A stretch of DNA of 64,000 bases, taken from assembly GCA_033026295.1 (NCBI GenBank), contig CM065184.1, positions 868,001 to 932,000 of the forward strand. The letters run 5' to 3'. Within the stretch, counting starts at the first letter, position 1. The number at the start of each line of letters is the position of its first letter. Shown piece after piece: positions 20,093 through 32,755 of this stretch. Source of the DNA: Channa striata. Taxonomy: Eukaryota; Chordata; Actinopteri; Anabantiformes; Channidae. The translations under genes and the position numbers were made by a program. Below the pieces are notes generated by a model that did no database searches, had not been told where the DNA came from, and saw only the letters and a list, made by a program, of their open reading frames with translations.

Positions 20093-21259
20093 ATTGCTGC
20101 TACACGCTGTTGATGGGGTTACCTGCATGCACGACCAAACCCCTGCAGATGATCCAAAATGCAGCAGCGCGCCTCATATTTAACCAGCCAAAAAGGACTC
20201 ATGTCACTCCACTCGTCAGATCTCTGCACTGGCTTCAAGTTCAAAGTTCTGTCTCTTGCCCACAGTGTGGTCAACTCTACAGCTCTGGCTTACTTAAACT
20301 CATTCATTCAGGTCTACAATCCCTCCCGTCCGCTGCGCTCAGGCAGCGAATGACGTCTGGTAGTTCCAGCACTACACAGAAGACACCAAGAAAAACTCTT
20401 CAGCTCAGTGATCCCACGGTGGTGGAATGACCTGCCAAACTCTGTGCGCTCAGCAACCTCACTCACTACATTTAAAACATTGCTAAAAACAGAACTCTTC
20501 CGTTTCTTCCTTTAAAAAAAAAAAAAAACAATTTCCTGCTTTTCTTTTTCCTGTACTTGCATTTCATGAAACCGCAAGACTTCTTTGATAGCACTATACT
20601 TTACTATACTGATATTTTTCTCCTTAACTTAGATTTTATTGCTTGCCTGTTACTTACTTGTAAGTCGCTTTGGATAAAAGTGTCTGCCAAATGACTAAAT
20701 GTAAGTTCATTTTCATAATGAATGAAACCAAACCTCTGCAGACAGTCGGGCTGTGCTGCTCTGTTGTTGTATCGCAAGCCCGTGGCTATCCAACAGAGAG
20801 ACTTAGTAAAAGTGAAAATCCATTTAAAATTTGACCAGAAGCAGATTTAGTGAATTTATGTTTGAAAGAGACATTAAGCACCGTGTTAACGGGAATCAGC
20901 TGGGAGTAGAAACCTCCCCCATCTCACATGTTTGTTACAACAGCTCATCAGTCTGCAACAATGCGAAATATACAGTGGACACTCTCTGAATTTTTGTAAA
21001 ACTGGTTTCTCTGTTTACTTGGTTTGATTTAAGTCAAAGACTGTAACTGCTGTTTTTCAGGGAAACAAATCGCTGTTGTTAATGTGAAACCATGTGATTC
21101 TGAAGACAGGGACAAAGGCAGAAGCTGTTAAACCTCCTCTGTCCTTAAGCAGGTCCAAAATCTGTCTTCATCACCACATATATGTTTTTCTCTCTCCTCC
21201 TGTTTCTGTAAGCGCAGTCATATTATTTATCTGTTGATGATGATCGCATAATTGATGCT

Positions 21260-21293
21260 TATATTGTGTCATACAGTGATACGACACAATATA
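21260..21293. repeat. 11-bp perfect stem, 12-base loop
   Basis: TATATTGTGTC pairs exactly with GACACAATATA. Confidence 0.8.
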
Positions 21294-21457
21294 GGCCTTG
21301 TTTTGGGTAGGATAGGGTAGGTATGATTTGAAGGGTGCTGTAACTCTGAGTCTGAGCTGAGTGCCGCCTTAAGACCATATACTTTCAACACACACCATCC
21401 AGAGGGACAAGAGCCGAGCAATTGACGGAAGAGTGACGAAATCACGCGGCAGAGGTG

Positions 21458-21483
21458 TATTATATGACATCTGTCATATAATA
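21458..21483. repeat. 26-bp near-perfect palindrome
   Basis: TATTATATGACA and TGTCATATAATA flank a central TC. Confidence 0.8.
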
Positions 21484-21548
21484 CATATAATATGCAATTA
21501 AAGTACAGTTCCTAATCAAATTATCAATGGTTATAAACATCTGACATG

Positions 21549-21786
21549 CATAACATTCAAGGTGACTGGGCAGCAGGAGGCAGTTCGATCTGCTTCTCCA
21601 GTCACATGTTAAAGTGTAGTTGAGTAAGACACCTAATCCTAACTTGCTCCCGGTGAGTTTTGGCCAGCTGCATAGCAGCTCCCCCATCAGTGTGTGAGTG
21701 TGAATCTGAAGCAGTGTAAAGCGCTATCAGTAGCAATAGGTAGAAAAGCATTGTAGTATATACATTAAGTTCAGACCATTGACCAT
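21549..21786 (+). mobile_element. tRNA-derived SINE, older copy
   Basis: It matches the SINE at 16775 in order: box-B-like CAGTTCGATC, CAGTCACATGTTAAAGTG, GAGTAAGACACCTAAT, TTGCTCCCGGTGA, GGCCAGCTGCATAGCAGCT, GTAAAGCGCTATCAG, and a CAGACCATTGACCATT tail. More diverged. Confidence 0.65.
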
Positions 21787-24700
21787 TCATTTGGTTGCTT
21801 TACATTGTTTTCACTGTGCATGAATATCTCCTTTTGACTTCTGGAGAGCACGAGTTAGTGAAGATGTTGGGACAAGTTTCAGTTACCTTCCTATGACTCG
21901 TGAGAAAATGTAGACAGCTGGTGTCTAACTTTTCTTGCATCTCGATGTTTCAACAAATAGAACAGAAATTCTTACATGTTCTCCTGCCAAAATCTAAAAT
22001 ATGGCGGGAACTACTGTGTAATAAACGAAGCAAAATTTGCTGAAAAGAACAAAAAGAAAATAAGACAAACAAAGCACAGGTTTTGGAGGGAGATCCTAGA
22101 TGGAGATGTGTGGAGAACATGGATTGTAGAGTCTACAGAGAAAATTATGGGGAAAATAACCCAGTAAAAAAAAACAAAGAAAACTTCAGGTAAAATTCTA
22201 GATACTGTATCTAACCCTTGTCACAGATGTCAGTCGCAAATATTAAACATGTTTGAAATAATCTTGACAAACAGGAATATGACTATTAGGAACTAGATCT
22301 TAAACCTTTAGCAGAGCACTTAGCTTTACTTTTGTCATTGTTCATTATCTGACAACAGACATCTTTCTATCCCCACCTTCCTGTGCAGGTAAATGTGGTA
22401 TTGGGTTCAGTACCAGAGACGATTTATACAAAGACAGAATCAGGCTAATTACTTTTTACCTTTGTCAGTGCACATAGGTTCACACATCTATTTTAATTCA
22501 CTTCTACTGTAAGAAGTCCATCTTTTCAGTGTGTGTGTGTGTGTGTTTGCATTTGTGATTATGAAGACCTACACAAAGCCATGCACACATGCGCACAAAA
22601 ACAAAGCCATACACAAAGGAGACATTCCATAAGATTTGCTATACAAAAAAGAGCAAAGGCCAGCACATACACATGGCTTTGCAGATTTACCAGCCAGTAA
22701 TGTTAACTTGAATTTCCACAGTTTATAAAATCATTCAGTGCGAACTGGAAAGATAAATCAGTACATTTCCACTAAATCCTAATTTAATGTTACATACAGC
22801 TTAATTTCAAGAAAAAAGATATACATTCTGATTCGTTACCACAATGTGTATTTTCTGGCAATGTTTACATGTATAATGGAATTGGGTGATAGAAAATGCT
22901 CATAGACAGACAACTATTTATACTAGATACAGCCAAACTAAACATAAATCAGGACCAAACTTAGTGTATGTAATGATTTATTGATATATGTGGCCCATGA
23001 GTAAAAACAGGAACTTACAGTTATTAGTTACTTATTAGTCAGTGTTGCCTGCTTTCAAATATTCCATGAAGTGGAGATGTGAAACTCCTAGAAAAAAACA
23101 TCATCAGTTTTTCTTTTATTCCTATTTCTTCATTGGTTACCAGCAGAGACTGATTTTGAAAAGAATAGGCCCCTGGGCACAGATGGGGAAAGGCCCCCCT
23201 CATGCTTACTTTCAGGTCATTTTGAGTCTGTTAGTGGTACTACGAATCTTTTGTGTTTCTTTTTGTTGATTTTTTTTGGACAGTTTATTTCTGCTTTTGC
23301 TTTTTTGTGTGATTTATATGTCTCTACAACAGTACAGTAACTTTAGATGAGGCTCTGGTCTTTTATTGATATAATTTCGATAGACTGGAGCAGCTATAAT
23401 TAGCATTTTGTCATTGTATCATATGCCAATATGGAAGATCTGACTTCATTGGCTGTTTGGTTGTGTGATGAACCTACAGAGAATTGTAATCCGCAGCTTT
23501 TTGAAGTTAAATTGTGACCTATAGGTTCTAGACTGAGACTTTATGGTCTCAATTCACTTGCACTAGTCACATCAGCCATTTGTTGGCACTCTTGTTTGGT
23601 AGGACAACAAAAGGGATACAGATTTAATGGAGGAAATTAAGAAATTCTAGTAATGTGTGTAACCACTGATTTCCTTTTCTATCTGATACCAAGTAAAAAA
23701 TATCACCAATACTGATAAACTGTAAAATATAATGAGAAAAAAGACACAACAGAGACTGAGGACTAATAGGACCAATAAGGCTAATTTGTATCTGTTTTAT
23801 ATCAACAATAAATGGTGCCACTCTGTTCACATAAATGACAAATGTTAAAAGTTGCAAATATGATCTTTCAGAAGCCATTTAATTATTTTATGACTTTTAT
23901 GACTATATGTTTTATGAATTTGAATAAATCAACGTTCTGTATTTGAAGAATGAGGGGAAATCCTGTCGTATGACTATAAAAACACAAGCTGAACTCTGAA
24001 CAGATGCGTCTGTTTTTAGTCACTTTGTGTGATTCCCACGGTCAGTCGCCATAGCTACACACTGTCTCTGTACCTGAATAACGCTGCTTCTGCCAAAGGA
24101 CTCACTGATGGAGGTCTCTCTCACCCTCGCAGCACCTTTCTTTTTTTTCAGCCTCCTCTGATCACCACTTCATAACATTATCACAGTCTGTATTGTTGCT
24201 TAGTCGGGCGTTTGAGAATGTCAACACTTTTCTCAGTGGCTCATGCATTTCGAGAGCCATACTTCGGATATGACTGTGACAAGTGGGAGAAGAAATTGTT
24301 TTTATCAACCAGGGATTATTTAGACCAGGCCTTCCTTCCTTTTGTGATCACGCTGGTGTGACCAAGTCACACACTGTTTTTAAGGGCGACAAAGCCTTGC
24401 ATATGCTTGATTTATATGTTGGAGACGTCAATCTTTAATCTGAGTGTATAGGCCAACATATAACTAGTGTTATATTAGGATGCATCTAGTGATGGTTTGT
24501 CTTGAATATATAATATAATATACAAAATTAAAAATAACTTACACAGGTGAGGTTGTGCTGAAAAAAATACACCAAATATTAGCATAGTAAAATCCAAAGT
24601 ATTCAAAAACGACCAGATATACCCTAAACCTCTGAGGGTTAATTTTACTCAGGTTTCTGTTCCAAACATGTTGTGTTTTGACCTCAGAAGACAAACCATT

Positions 24701-25339
24701 AGCAGCTACTGTATCAAAAATGAGCCAGAAGAAGAATGGTTAGTTTACCCACACAAAATCATGTTATTTTGTGAAATGATAATAAGACTAAAAAGCGTTT
24801 GGTATATCGGCTGCAAATTATTAGTATTCAACAACACTCAATATACTGAGTGTACCTAAAGATAGTTTCTTATTTGCTTTTAGCAAAACATACAGAAAAA
24901 TTCATGTGAGATTGTGGAATGGAACTACAGCTGATCATTTTTAAAAACAAAAAAACAAAACCTTTGTTCCATTTGTACACTCATCACGTTAACTTGAAGC
25001 CCTCTTACAGTTGCTAAAAAAAATCCAAATTCAGGCCCTGGCAGCTCTGCACTTATGATCACGACTGACTTGTAAATGGCAAAAAAAATGGAGTTAAGCT
25101 TATGATTTAAAAATTTAGCTCAGGATCTAATAATACTTTTAATAATATACAAAATCTTACGAATTATAACTTTATTATGATTGACATTATTATGTCTTCA
25201 TATGTGTGATGGTTTTGTCACCCTGGCTTCTGTTGGCAAGGACTTATAACAGTTTGAAGACGATAAGTGTGCATAAGCAAAATTCTTCACGGAGGTCCAC
25301 TCAGAATTAGTGATAGAGCAAGAAAGAGGAAAGGCACAG

Positions 25340-25520
25340 AGAGAGAAGGGGAGCACAAGGAGGCCCAGGAGGAGTGAAAAGCTAATTAAAAAGATAAGTG
25401 ACCAGCAGTCGTGGCCTGTCAGGGTGCAGAGCCAATGCTGAAGTTAACCCGCTTTGTGCTGGATGGCAGCAGCTGACAGGCTCGACCGAGGCTTTGTATG
25501 GCCTCACCTGTGATGGAAAC
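25340..25520. promoter_or_regulatory. candidate conserved non-coding element
   Basis: A balanced block with AAAAGCTAATTAAAAAGATAA (homeodomain/GATA-like cores), TTAACCCGC and GGCAGCAGCTGACAGG (E-box CAGCTG next to a TGACAG MEIS core). Inference from motif density only. Confidence 0.3.
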
Positions 25521-26369
25521 GCTCTCTGTTCGCAGGTGAAGGGCTACACAGGCTGGGGTGGCACTTAAACACACTAATAGAAGGACACACACACACACAC
25601 ATTCGTCTTCGTCTTCTGCTTTCACACTGTCTCGGTGCATCTCTCCCTCCTCTTTCTGTTTCTTTCTCTTCCCAGCCTCTTGTGACAGATCCAGGCGGTG
25701 GGTGGTGGCGCTGGCACATTGTTTCCTCCTCTCTCTCTCTCTCTGTCTCTCGAGCCTCTCTCTTTCTACCTCTTCCTAATGCACACACACAGATCTACAC
25801 CCACACATGGGGTTATAATTAATACTTCTCCCATATCCATATTTCATACTGTTAGCTTAGAAAAAGCCAGAGAGGCTGAGGCTTAGGGAGGGTTGAGGGA
25901 GTGATGCTAAAAAAGATCTCTAAGATTAATTATTGGTGGAAGAGGGGAAGAAAGGGGATGTGTCCTGGGAAAGCAGCAAGCTCTGCACAATGCGGCACAC
26001 TTCATTTGAATAACGGAGCAGCATATTTTTTTGTTTTTTTCTGTGTGTGTGTGTGTGTGTGTCACATCGACACAACTCTGCCTGAAATGAAGGATAACTA
26101 GCCCACCGGATTAGAAAACGCACCATCTATCCTCTACAACTCCACCCCACCCCACCCCCTTACCTCCTCTCCCCATTATTTGTATTCAAGGTTTTTTGAA
26201 ATGACATTGCAATCTGATGATGCACCAGCCCATTATATTGTCTAGCAGGACAAATACCCTGGCGTTTTTCTGTGTAGAACTAACACAATTTTTCCATGTC
26301 AGGGTCTGTTGTGTGTATGTGTGAGCGTGTGTGTGATGGGGTGCATAGTAGTAATATTCTGGCAGTCCA

Positions 26370-26530
26370 GGGTGGAGGCGAGGCCCCGGGAATGCTGTCA
26401 TTAATCCTGAAGGAGGGCCGTTGCGCACTCAGATTATTAGAGAAATAAATTTGCATGCTGCATATGAGCCAGGTGAAAAGCACTGAAGGCACAAATTATA
26501 TTTCCCTGACAGGCTGAGCGGGAGAACACC
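26370..26530. promoter_or_regulatory. candidate conserved non-coding element
   Basis: Contains TCATTAATCC, CAGATTATTAG and ATTTGCATGCTGCATATG, a POU octamer followed by a second half-site. Typical of developmental enhancers; not aligned to anything. Confidence 0.33.
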
Positions 26531-26718
26531 ACATCTTTCCAACACACACACTTGTATGAGCTGACATGCCTGCTGCTCTACGCAGTCACTCAGGAAAGCT
26601 GTACATATCCACAAATGCAGAACACACTCTGAGGATAATGCATCTACGGACATATTTTGAAGAAAAAAGAAAAAAAAAAAACACTGTGTAGCTATCTTTG
26701 TTTGCTAATCCTGTTTCC

Positions 26719-27359
26719 TATTTGTGAGGACACTCATTGAAATAATGCATTCCCTGTCCTCGTGCCCTAACCCTATCACAACCAAATTCCTAACTCTTAC
26801 CAAAGGAAATATGATGGCCATGGAGGACCACGCTGGACCTCCGATCCATTGTGCACTAATCACTGTGCTCATCATACTCATGTAAACCAGGTCTTGTACA
26901 TGTTGTTGCTCTCAGAAACTGGCCGTTGTTAAAGAAGAATAGATGCAAAGCCAAATGTTAAGGTTCCAGGCCAAGGTTGAAAGAAGCATTGAAGAGGCTG
27001 GGTTAGGTGGCCCTCCAGTGTGATGTACTGTATATCCCAGGCCTGCACAGGACCTTGGTGGCTAGCATGAATCTAGTTAATCTTAAATTAAACGTAATCC
27101 CAACCCATACCCTAAAAATTCAAAACTCATAAAACCCTTTGAAGATTGCAGAACTAGCCGAATAGTGCTAATTCCTAAAATTCCCCTATTAGTCCATACT
27201 TGGCACCAGGCACACACGTTTGTTTCCTTAGTCCCTCACCCTGACCTTTATCACAAATGAAATCCATCCAGAATCCTCAAACCAACTCTTAAATGCCGAA
27301 AAGTTGCTTTAAGTGGGATCTGGTTAAACTTTGAGATTCTGATAATGTCCTCACATATA
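26719..27359. mobile_element. possible TIR element with GTGAGGACA ends
   Basis: The left end TATTTGTGAGGACACT and the reverse-complemented right end TATATGTGAGGACATT match at 14 of 16 positions. The interior has degraded CCCTAACCCTA-like and AACCC-rich words known from a common fish repeat. No transposase. About 640 bp. Confidence 0.4.
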
Positions 27360-29052
27360 GACCTCAATCTGAGCCTCTCAAAGACCCATACAGTACAAGT
27401 ATACACACACGCAGACATACAAAAAGTACTTAATTTGTGTGTAAGTATAGACAAACCCCTAAGGGAAAGCATGTCATGTGTGGCCATACTGTACATTTTC
27501 ATTTCTTCCATGTGTGAAAACCTTCTATTTTTTGTGTGTTTGTCTCTGTGTGAGTGTATGTGTGTATTCCACGGGGTCCTCTGGCTCTGGGCCGTCCTCT
27601 CACCCTGTCTGTAATGGTCCATGCAGGCCCAGCCTAATGGGGTGGACACTGGTGTCAACTTCATTACTTTACATCTCCTGCCAAGATGAAAAGTCTTTCC
27701 CCCGCTTGCTCTTTGACCACGCTTCGTTAGTGTTCTTGCCCTCTTTGCCTTTCTCTAACCTTAAAAAATAAAATAAAATCTGAAATGTATTGATGAAATA
27801 ATTTTGTTTAAGCAGTGAGGGTGGGAGGGTGGAGAAGTGTAATCAGAATCTGGATGTGCCTGTGCTGTCACTGAAGTCACAGTGGGAGACTGTGTTTATT
27901 CATATGGCATTTCATAAATAGACGCTGGGTGCTTTTAAGTACGACAGAGTGATTCTTGTGCATAGGAGTTACAAGGAGTTTATATATTTATATATATATA
28001 TATATATATATATAATTAGGTTAATACATCTACAGCAGGTATATTTTTCAAAAGCATTTTCTGCCTGGCACACATGAAGCTCAGTGTTTGAAATTATCAA
28101 GTATCTGTACATCCCAACCTGCCTTCATACTCAAAGGCATGTTACTCTACTAACAACTAAATTAGCTTGTCATAGGACCCTAAAAAAATACATTCCTAAT
28201 GTGCAGGAATTTGAGACATTTGAGTATCTTGACATTCAAGAGTGTCACAGATATTTGACATTGTCCTTCAGAAATATTGAATCAGTTCATCTAAGTTCAG
28301 TCCCTACAGGCCCCTCACAGAGTTCTCATAATTTAAAAAATTTGAGAGACATAATAAAAGGTGAATTTAGGTGCAGTGGGCAGGAATGTCCATTTTTAAG
28401 AAGTTTCAGAGATCATCTGCAGATACCTGCTTAAGAAATAACGAATACTCTGACCTGTGTACAGTTTAAGACTGTATGCGTGAACGTATCCTGATAAAAC
28501 CTTCTTGCACGAGTCCTTGTGCGTTTAGGCCACTGCATTTTATTTCCAGTCCCTGTTTCCTCGTTGTCTACTTGCACCATTGTGACTTGTTAGTGCTTGC
28601 ATCTCATTTAATTAACCTGTAACTCTGTAAACTCACAAAAAAACCGTGATTATGATATGATCATGATCTTGATGATCCTCCAGAATCTAATGCATAGCTT
28701 TTTGTGTTTTGAGTTGTACGAGTGTTAAAGTACAAAAATGTAGTTTATTTTATAATATTATATGCAGAATAAATCACACAGTAATTAAGTTAAGCGTCAA
28801 CTGCGACGAGAATTCTCTGAGGGTCCCAACAGTTTTACATATAATCACCATTGGTCCCAAAACAGACCCCTGTTTGATGTCCACATGCCCACCCAACTCT
28901 CCCAGTACCTCCATGGCTCACCACTGTGCTTGGCCCAAGGTTGTGTACAACCTGTATACAGGTTTTCCAGTATACACATACAATCCTGATATGAGATTCA
29001 AGGATAAACTCTTTGTAGTTCTCATGTTTTTACTATACTGCTGGAAATCAGG
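27360..29052. other. gene-free DNA with a TA microsatellite
   Basis: A TA run lies at 27981-28014. A block at 27880-27965 (CATATGGCATTTCATAAATAG) looks enhancer-like. A 116-codon frame at 28084-28434 has no recognisable domain and lies in AT-rich DNA, so I do not call it a gene. Confidence 0.45.
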
Positions 29053-29106
29053 CATGCGTTGTCAAAGCCAAGCTGCTATTAATGTAAACCATTCACCATA
29101 CCAAAA
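29053..29106. repeat. duplicated block, copy 1 (with 29379-29415)
   Basis: CATGCGTTGTCAAAGCCAAG, then CTGCTATTAATGTAAA and CATTCACCATACCAAAA recur in order at 33421-33490. The RTE derivative is inserted in this copy, so its right part continues after 29379. Confidence 0.7.
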
Positions 29107-29378
29107 AGAAATCTAGCCACAGGGGTTGCAAGCCAGTAACTTCTGTGCCGGTCCCAAGCCCGGGTAAATAGAGAGGGTTGCGTCAGGAAGGGCATCCGGC
29201 GTAAAACTTGCCAAGTACAACCATGAGAGTCATCCATACCACTTGATATATCGATGTTCTAACAGAGGACATGAGGTTAGCTGGTGTCAGAGAGGAAGAT
29301 GCCCAGGATAGAGTGAGGTGGAAACGGATGATTCGCTGTGGCGACCCCTAATAGGAAAAGCCGAAATTGTAGTAGTAG
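29107..29378 (+). mobile_element. internally deleted RTE LINE derivative (272 bp)
   Basis: It begins like the full RTE at 48880 (ATCTAGnnACAGGGGTTGCAAG, GGAAGGGCATCC, GGCGTAAAA). It then jumps to the RTE 3' end (TCTAACAGAGGACATGAGG, CAGGATAGAGTGAGGTGG, GATTCGCTGTGGCGACCCCT) and a short AGT tail. A 16-bp target duplication ATTCACCATACCAAAA flanks it (29091-29106 and 29379-29394). All coding sequence is gone, so it must have been mobilised by an RTE in trans. Confidence 0.85.
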
Positions 29379-30480
29379 ATTCACCATACCAAAACAACTT
29401 CCCTTAGGATGGCAGCAGTTCTTACATGTTTAGTGTTCTCTGAAACAGATGAATGCACATTGCTTTGTATGTCCAGTGCAGAGTCTGTCAGTCATCTTTC
29501 ATCTCTTGGCTTGTGCCTATAGGCAAAGAGTGAGCAGCAGGCGGTGTAATTCTCTTCTACAGCTCCTTGTTAGACATGCATATATTCCTATTATAGTCAT
29601 GGCTCCCGGAACAACACAACAGAGAGCAAACAGAATGACCTTGAAATATTTATCCCCAGCCTCCGTTCGGAGAATGAAGTTTGGTGTCAGGGGCAACTCG
29701 CAGCTATCCAGCCCCACTTAGCGCGAAAGCATGCGTGCATGTCCACACCCCGGCAAAAATGCACACACAAACACACACGCACATCCTCCGTTGGAGGGTT
29801 ATGTAGACTGAGACAAACGGATCATGTACCATCTTGCAGTGTTGAATATTAAAGGCGGTCAGGGAGGCAAGGCTTTGATTGGGACAATAAAGGCTGATGA
29901 ACAGGATCTTAGAGCATTGGAGAAGATAAGAGAGTGTATGTGTGTCACAGTGCAGAAAGACAGCCAGAAACTCTGAAGTGGAAGCCAGAAGCTGCCCAGC
30001 CCAGAATGCTGTTCTGGTGTGTGTGTGTCTGTGTGTGTCTGTGTGTGGGTAGGGAGGGTGAAGAAGGGTAAAAGTGACCCACTCCAGCAAATGTGGGTCA
30101 AATGGATGAAGAATGGAGAACACGGGTGTGAACTGTAATTACTGATTTTCTGTGCATTCTCATGACTTCAGACTGTGCCTTACAGTATGGACGACTGTTT
30201 TAGTTTAAGACAAGTTCTATGTGTTCTGTTTACGACATTTATAACTCTTAAGGTCTTTCTGGGAAGCAGCTAGAGCTAAAGTACGACAAGTCTGACACTA
30301 AGTCAGGTTAATTTGTTGAAAAGTGAAATGCTAAAAATATTCTCTGATATTTAGTGGTATAAACTATTCAGCACCCTTTGCTATACCGTGTTGTATATCT
30401 AATCTTAACTGAAGAAAATGGCCATTTTTGCCCCTTAATCTATATTTAATATCCCTTAAACTGGAAGGTGTTGGATCTGG
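29379..30480. other. gene-free DNA with enhancer-like block
   Basis: 29510-29710 is a balanced block with AACAACACAACAGAG, AGCAAACAGAATGACCTTG (a forkhead-like AAACA and a TGACCTTG nuclear-receptor core) and AAATATTTATCCCC. Overlapping frames on both strands are probably a by-product of this composition. GT/CA runs lie at 29760-29780 and 30016-30047. Confidence 0.4.
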
Positions 30481-30720
30481 ATTTCGTCTAACCAGTCAGC
30501 CAATCGACAACAGTGAGGGCAATGCGAGGCCTTTGCGAGGTTTTAAAAATGGACAGGTCTACGTGGGGCCCCTCCTGCCAATTAGGATGACACGGGATGT
30601 TTGGGGTTTTTGGACACATTCTGTAGAGATTATTCCCACCCTTGTCACCAGTCTCTCTGTGACGATACACTCCAAACAGGCTGTAGCTTCAGTCTAACCA
30701 TTCTGCCATCACCGCCTGGT
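30480..30720. promoter_or_regulatory. candidate conserved non-coding element
   Basis: A balanced block with CCAGTCAGCCAATCGACAAC, GGCCCCTCCTGCCAATTAGG and GTTTGTTTTTAATTTTATG near its edge. One 89-codon frame covers it without recognisable domains. Confidence 0.28.
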
Positions 30721-31594
30721 TTGTTTTTAATTTTATGTAAGCGTAAATTGTAAGACCAAAGGTTTTAAAATGTGCCCCATCAATTGAATTTGTTCTCTTT
30801 GCTTCACGATCCTTGCCAGCTTGAGTAGGTACTGTACACTGAATTTATCAGAGGTTTTTTGGATCAGAACAGCTGCTGGACATCCACATCAGTGGGGCTA
30901 AAATGGGCTGAAGGCCTCTAAAAGCAGCAAAGGTGGATTGTACGTCATTGAGGGTGAACCGTTCAAGTAACACCTTTTACGTCATTCATTTAACACACTA
31001 TTAGTGCAACTTCAGTCTTTATTAATTGCCCTTGATTAGGTGACACCTGTTAACTAAGATTCACTTTTTCACTATAGTGCAAGCATCCTTTTTTTTAAGT
31101 TTGCTGTCTCTGTTCTCATTCTAGTATTTCCACTTCAGCCGGAGATCAAAAAGACTCAAGAACAACCTTTAAATTTGTTTAGAGATACTCTAGCACATGA
31201 TACATCACAGAATATCTGAAAGGACATCTTCATGGGAGACATGATTGAGGCTCCGCCAAAAGCCTCTTTGTTGTACTTATGTAATTGTCATGTTCATAGG
31301 GAATTTTTATTGAAACAATAACAAAGCACATGTCCACAAATTAGCTTCACTTTTTCCCATTCAACTTCTCATTGTCTGCAATGCCTGTGAGGGCTTAGAA
31401 TAATGGATGATTGGAGGGGAGAAAAGAAAAGCAATGGGCTCTGTGTGTGTGTGTGTGTGTGTGATAGAGAGAAAGAGAGAGAGTGTGTGTGTGTGTTTGA
31501 ACGCATGTTGGCAATGTTGTAAAGCAAAGCCTGCTGGATTGTTGGAGCACAGTGGAAGGATGCCTGCCAGGTTCTACGCCACCGGGACTCTCTG

Positions 31595-31636
<42 letters not shown>

Positions 31637-32755
31637 GTGTGCGTGTGTGGGTGTGTGTGTGTGACTGCCTGTATGCAACTGAACGCAACAACAGAGAAGC
31701 TTCCTGCATGCATTCACTCTTGTTCTTCGGCTTTGTGACACTGCATGTGTGTGTTCCTTCCTGATATCCAGTGTGTCTTTCAGCATACATGTGCACCATG
31801 AATGTGTGTGTGTGTAAGAGTGTGTATATGTGTGGGAGGCAAGCAGATGAAGACGGTGCTTGCCTCATATTCAATGTGATCTGCAGCCTCACCTCTGTCA
31901 TATATTTAGCATACGATCCAGCTCCGTGTTTCATTATGCATTCCCATCTACTGTTCTGTGGTGTGAATCTTACATCTCAATTAGCCTTTCTGTTCTGGAC
32001 ATAAAATGCATTATTTTTGGCATGAAATGGAAAAGCAAAGCAACTCAAACTTGCATCTAAACTGCACATAAATGTAATTTACACAAATGCACACACGACA
32101 GCATCAATAGTGTTCAAGGCATTTTCGTGTGGAATTCTTCTTTCTGTGCATGTTTGTGTAATAAAGCTTTCTAAATAATTTTCAGTATTTGTACTGGATG
32201 ATGTAGATCTTTATTTAATTTTTTTTAAGTATATGCAGCTGCTATTCTTAAATGTACTTCATGAACCTAAATTAAAAAAAGGCTGTTTAACACTTTGTTG
32301 TGTTTAGTTTTTGATTGATGTCTAGGTCGCTACGTGTTATTTTGTCTTTTTTTTTTTTGTTAAAAATGCTGTACCGAGTTGTACCATGAATGCACAGCCC
32401 TTATTCTGTGCAAAACTGCAATCCAGTTCAAATTCAGGCTCAGCTGAGACTCCTAAAACTTCAGTCATCCCTTTAAGCTAAAATGAATCACTGTCTTTCA
32501 AAGTTACAATGTATTTAAGACAAATTCCCTGTTTTTTTCTTTTCCCTAAACCTCTCTGAGCCCCTGAGCTGGCTGACTTTATGCCAGGCTTTCGCTTTGT
32601 ATAGTATACATGTATGAACCAGAATACACAGAATCTGGAAGAGGGGCTACTGAAAAAAACATGCCATACCAAATGCCCAATCTCAGGAGGAAACCAAGGG
32701 AGTCAGGTGAAGGCAGGTGAAATTATGCAGTCACACACACACACACACACAGATC
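30721..32755. other. gene-free DNA with long GT arrays
   Basis: Microsatellites at 31442-31497 (GT with GA) and 31599-31663 (GT with GC interruptions) produce long His/Thr or Val/Cys frames on both strands that are not genes. Nothing else is recognisable. Confidence 0.6.
31442..31663. repeat. GT-rich microsatellite cluster
   Basis: Two GT arrays of about 55-65 bases, the first interrupted by a GA run, are separated by roughly 100 bases of unique sequence. Confidence 0.9.

Larger units (their letters stand above)
18354..20706 (+). mobile_element. L2-clade LINE, 5' truncated and decayed
   Basis: It starts in endonuclease coding sequence (THKAGNNLDL) and runs through linker and reverse transcriptase to a poly-A-like run (20512-20528). 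The L2-type tail is AAGTCGCTTTGGATAAAAG, then TCTGCCAAATGACTAAATG. Reverse transcriptase frames at 19261-19636 (ENYRPVSLVPFLAKTLE, LLDLSAAFDTV) and 19835-20092 (NLGVIIDDQLSFTEH) are broken by frameshifts and deletions. The catalytic YADD region near 19710 is partly deleted upstream. Inactive. Confidence 0.85.
20707..21548. other. unassigned DNA right of the L2, two palindromes
   Basis: No gene is recognised. It holds a hairpin at 21260-21293 and a palindrome at 21458-21483, and the inverted partner of 17818-17835. Secondary-structure-rich, AT-biased sequence of this kind suggests a non-autonomous DNA transposon, but I cannot define termini. Confidence 0.35.
21787..26718. other. gene-free, mostly unique DNA
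   Basis: AT-rich sequence with GT/CA and CT microsatellites (22529-22546, 25589-25602, 25728-25760, 26042-26062). No open frame here shows a domain. Two enhancer-like blocks are listed separately. CTCTGATCACCACTTCATAAC near 24157 faintly resembles a LINE endonuclease end, but I could not extend it. Confidence 0.5.

Noticed and set aside
28084..28434. 116-codon plus-strand frame
   Set aside because: AT-rich, no domain, no convincing splice or promoter context; treated as chance.
31369..31934. Long minus-strand frames of 114 and 179 codons
   Set aside because: They are translations of GT/CA microsatellites (His-Thr runs) joined to flanking sequence; no domain.
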